A model generated the notes under the pieces. That model saw nothing but the letters and a program-made list of their open reading frames with translations, had not been told where the DNA came from and did no database searches. A program made the position numbers and the translations under genes. From Hymenobacter tibetensis (lineage in GTDB: Bacteria > Bacteroidota > Bacteroidia > Cytophagales > Hymenobacteraceae), in NCBI RefSeq assembly GCF_022827545.1, contig NZ_CP094669.1, positions 5,325,001 through 5,389,000 of the forward strand: a DNA stretch of 64,000 nt. Reading direction: 5' to 3'. Below, piece by piece: positions 63,506-64,000 of this stretch (positions are counted from its first letter, which is position 1; each line of letters starts with the position of its first letter).

Positions 63506-63534
63506 AATAGCCCGAGCCGCCGGCCCGGGCTATT
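63506..63534. terminator. Hairpin downstream of the dehydrogenase gene
   Basis: Arms 63506-63518 and 63522-63534 pair over 13 positions with one mismatch. It lies about 120 bases past the end of the minus-strand dehydrogenase gene and before the psd promoter region. Confidence 0.65.
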
Positions 63535-63655
63535 CAAAAACAAATATAGTGGGTTCAGGACCACACTTCAGCTTTGTTGCTATCCGCGTTTAAGCTGAAA
63601 TAAACCGGCATTATCACCAGCGTTGAACGCTTGTGTGCCTGCTCGTGCTTACCAC

Positions 63656-64000
63656 TTAGAAGCCGCCGCGGAACTTATACGTTTGCGCTACCTTATCGAT
63701 GGCTACCACGTAGGCGGCGATGCGCATCGGTACATTATATTTTTGTGACGTGGCGTACACTTTTTCAAAAGCATCCGACATGATGCGGTCGGCCCGCTCG
63801 GTTACCATTTCTTCGGTCCACTTGAAGCCCTGCCGGTTCTGCACCCACTCGAAGTAGGATACCGTAACACCACCGGAGTTAGCCAAGATGTCGGGTACCA
63901 CCATGATGCCTTTCTCATTGATAATGGGGTCGGCGGAAGCGGCCGTTGGGCCATTGGCGCCTTCTACAATCAGCTTGGCTTTGATGTCGTGGGCGTTGTG
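63656..64000 (-). CDS. Glutamate/leucine-type dehydrogenase, C-terminal part; 5' end outside the window
   Basis: The last 114 residues of an amino-acid dehydrogenase, read in from the right edge. KLIVEGANGPTAASADPIIN and IMVVPDILANSGGVTVSYFE are the conserved coenzyme-domain sequences of glutamate dehydrogenases, followed by WVQNRQGFKWTEEMV. It ends with YKFRGGF. The specificity residues lie outside the window; glutamate is the most likely substrate from these motifs. Confidence 0.93.
   Translation of the reverse strand, partial: HNAHDIKAKLIVEGANGPTAASADPIINEKGIMVVPDILANSGGVTVSYFEWVQNRQGFKWTEEMVTERADRIMSDAFEKVYATSQKYNVPMRIAAYVVAIDKVAQTYKFRGGF

Noticed and set aside
1..64000. tRNA, rRNA, CRISPR arrays, insertion sequences, prophage
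   Set aside because: Intergenic regions were read for T-loop sequences, regular spaced repeats and transposase or integrase motifs; none was seen. A covariance-model scan would be decisive for small RNAs.

Overview
The window looks like chromosome of an aerobic member of the Bacteroidota, most probably a Hymenobacter-type Cytophagales bacterium. The support is a C-terminal type IX secretion signal, SusC/SusD and other TonB-dependent receptors, lipoproteins with Bacteroidota-style lipoboxes, -7 boxes of the TAnnTTTG type, few Shine-Dalgarno sites, moderately high GC and a flotillin/NfeD pair. The genus is an inference. No rRNA, tRNA, CRISPR array, insertion sequence or prophage was found.

Layout. 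1-5 kb: the end of rpoN, a large T9SS-exported beta-propeller protein and small membrane ORFs. 5-23 kb: a split tryptophan/kynurenine catabolic region (kmo; the operon 3-hydroxyanthranilate dioxygenase - ACMS decarboxylase - kynureninase; a divergent degenerate SDR; a muconic-semialdehyde-type aldehyde dehydrogenase). It is interrupted by a TonB receptor, alkB, and an AT-richer block of glycosyltransferases, a GT-C-like membrane protein and a methyltransferase. 23-39 kb: envelope genes (a lipoprotein with a TonB C-terminal domain, lipoproteins, a FadL-like porin), proS, nfeD-floA, a GH26 mannanase-like lipoprotein, an OmpA/PD40 protein and a beta-barrel. 39-44 kb: a compact kaiC-kaiB-kaiB-histidine kinase operon followed by a receiver protein. 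44-47 kb: a lipoprotein, an IPNS-like dioxygenase and chrA. 47-54 kb: a one-strand nucleotide-sugar operon (acetyltransferase, UDP-HexNAc dehydrogenase, galE, rfbB, a WbpP-like epimerase, rfbA) without glycosyltransferases or flippase. 54-57 kb: prmC divergent from ribD - msrC - DHFR-fold protein. 57-64 kb: a SusC/SusD pair, psd and the end of a glutamate-type dehydrogenase.

How they work together. The kynurenine genes cover the steps from kynurenine to 2-aminomuconate; tryptophan dioxygenase, formamidase and 2-aminomuconate deaminase are not in the window. The most striking system is the Kai locus. KaiC has two intact ATPase domains and a C-terminal coiled-coil extension, and is co-transcribed with two different KaiB proteins and a PAS-PAS histidine kinase, with a single-domain response regulator just downstream and no KaiA. 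This suggests a KaiC/KaiB state sensor wired to two-component signalling. Several long, perfect inverted repeats and palindromes lie in intergenic regions. Some are clear terminators; others sit at divergent or upstream positions and look like operators.
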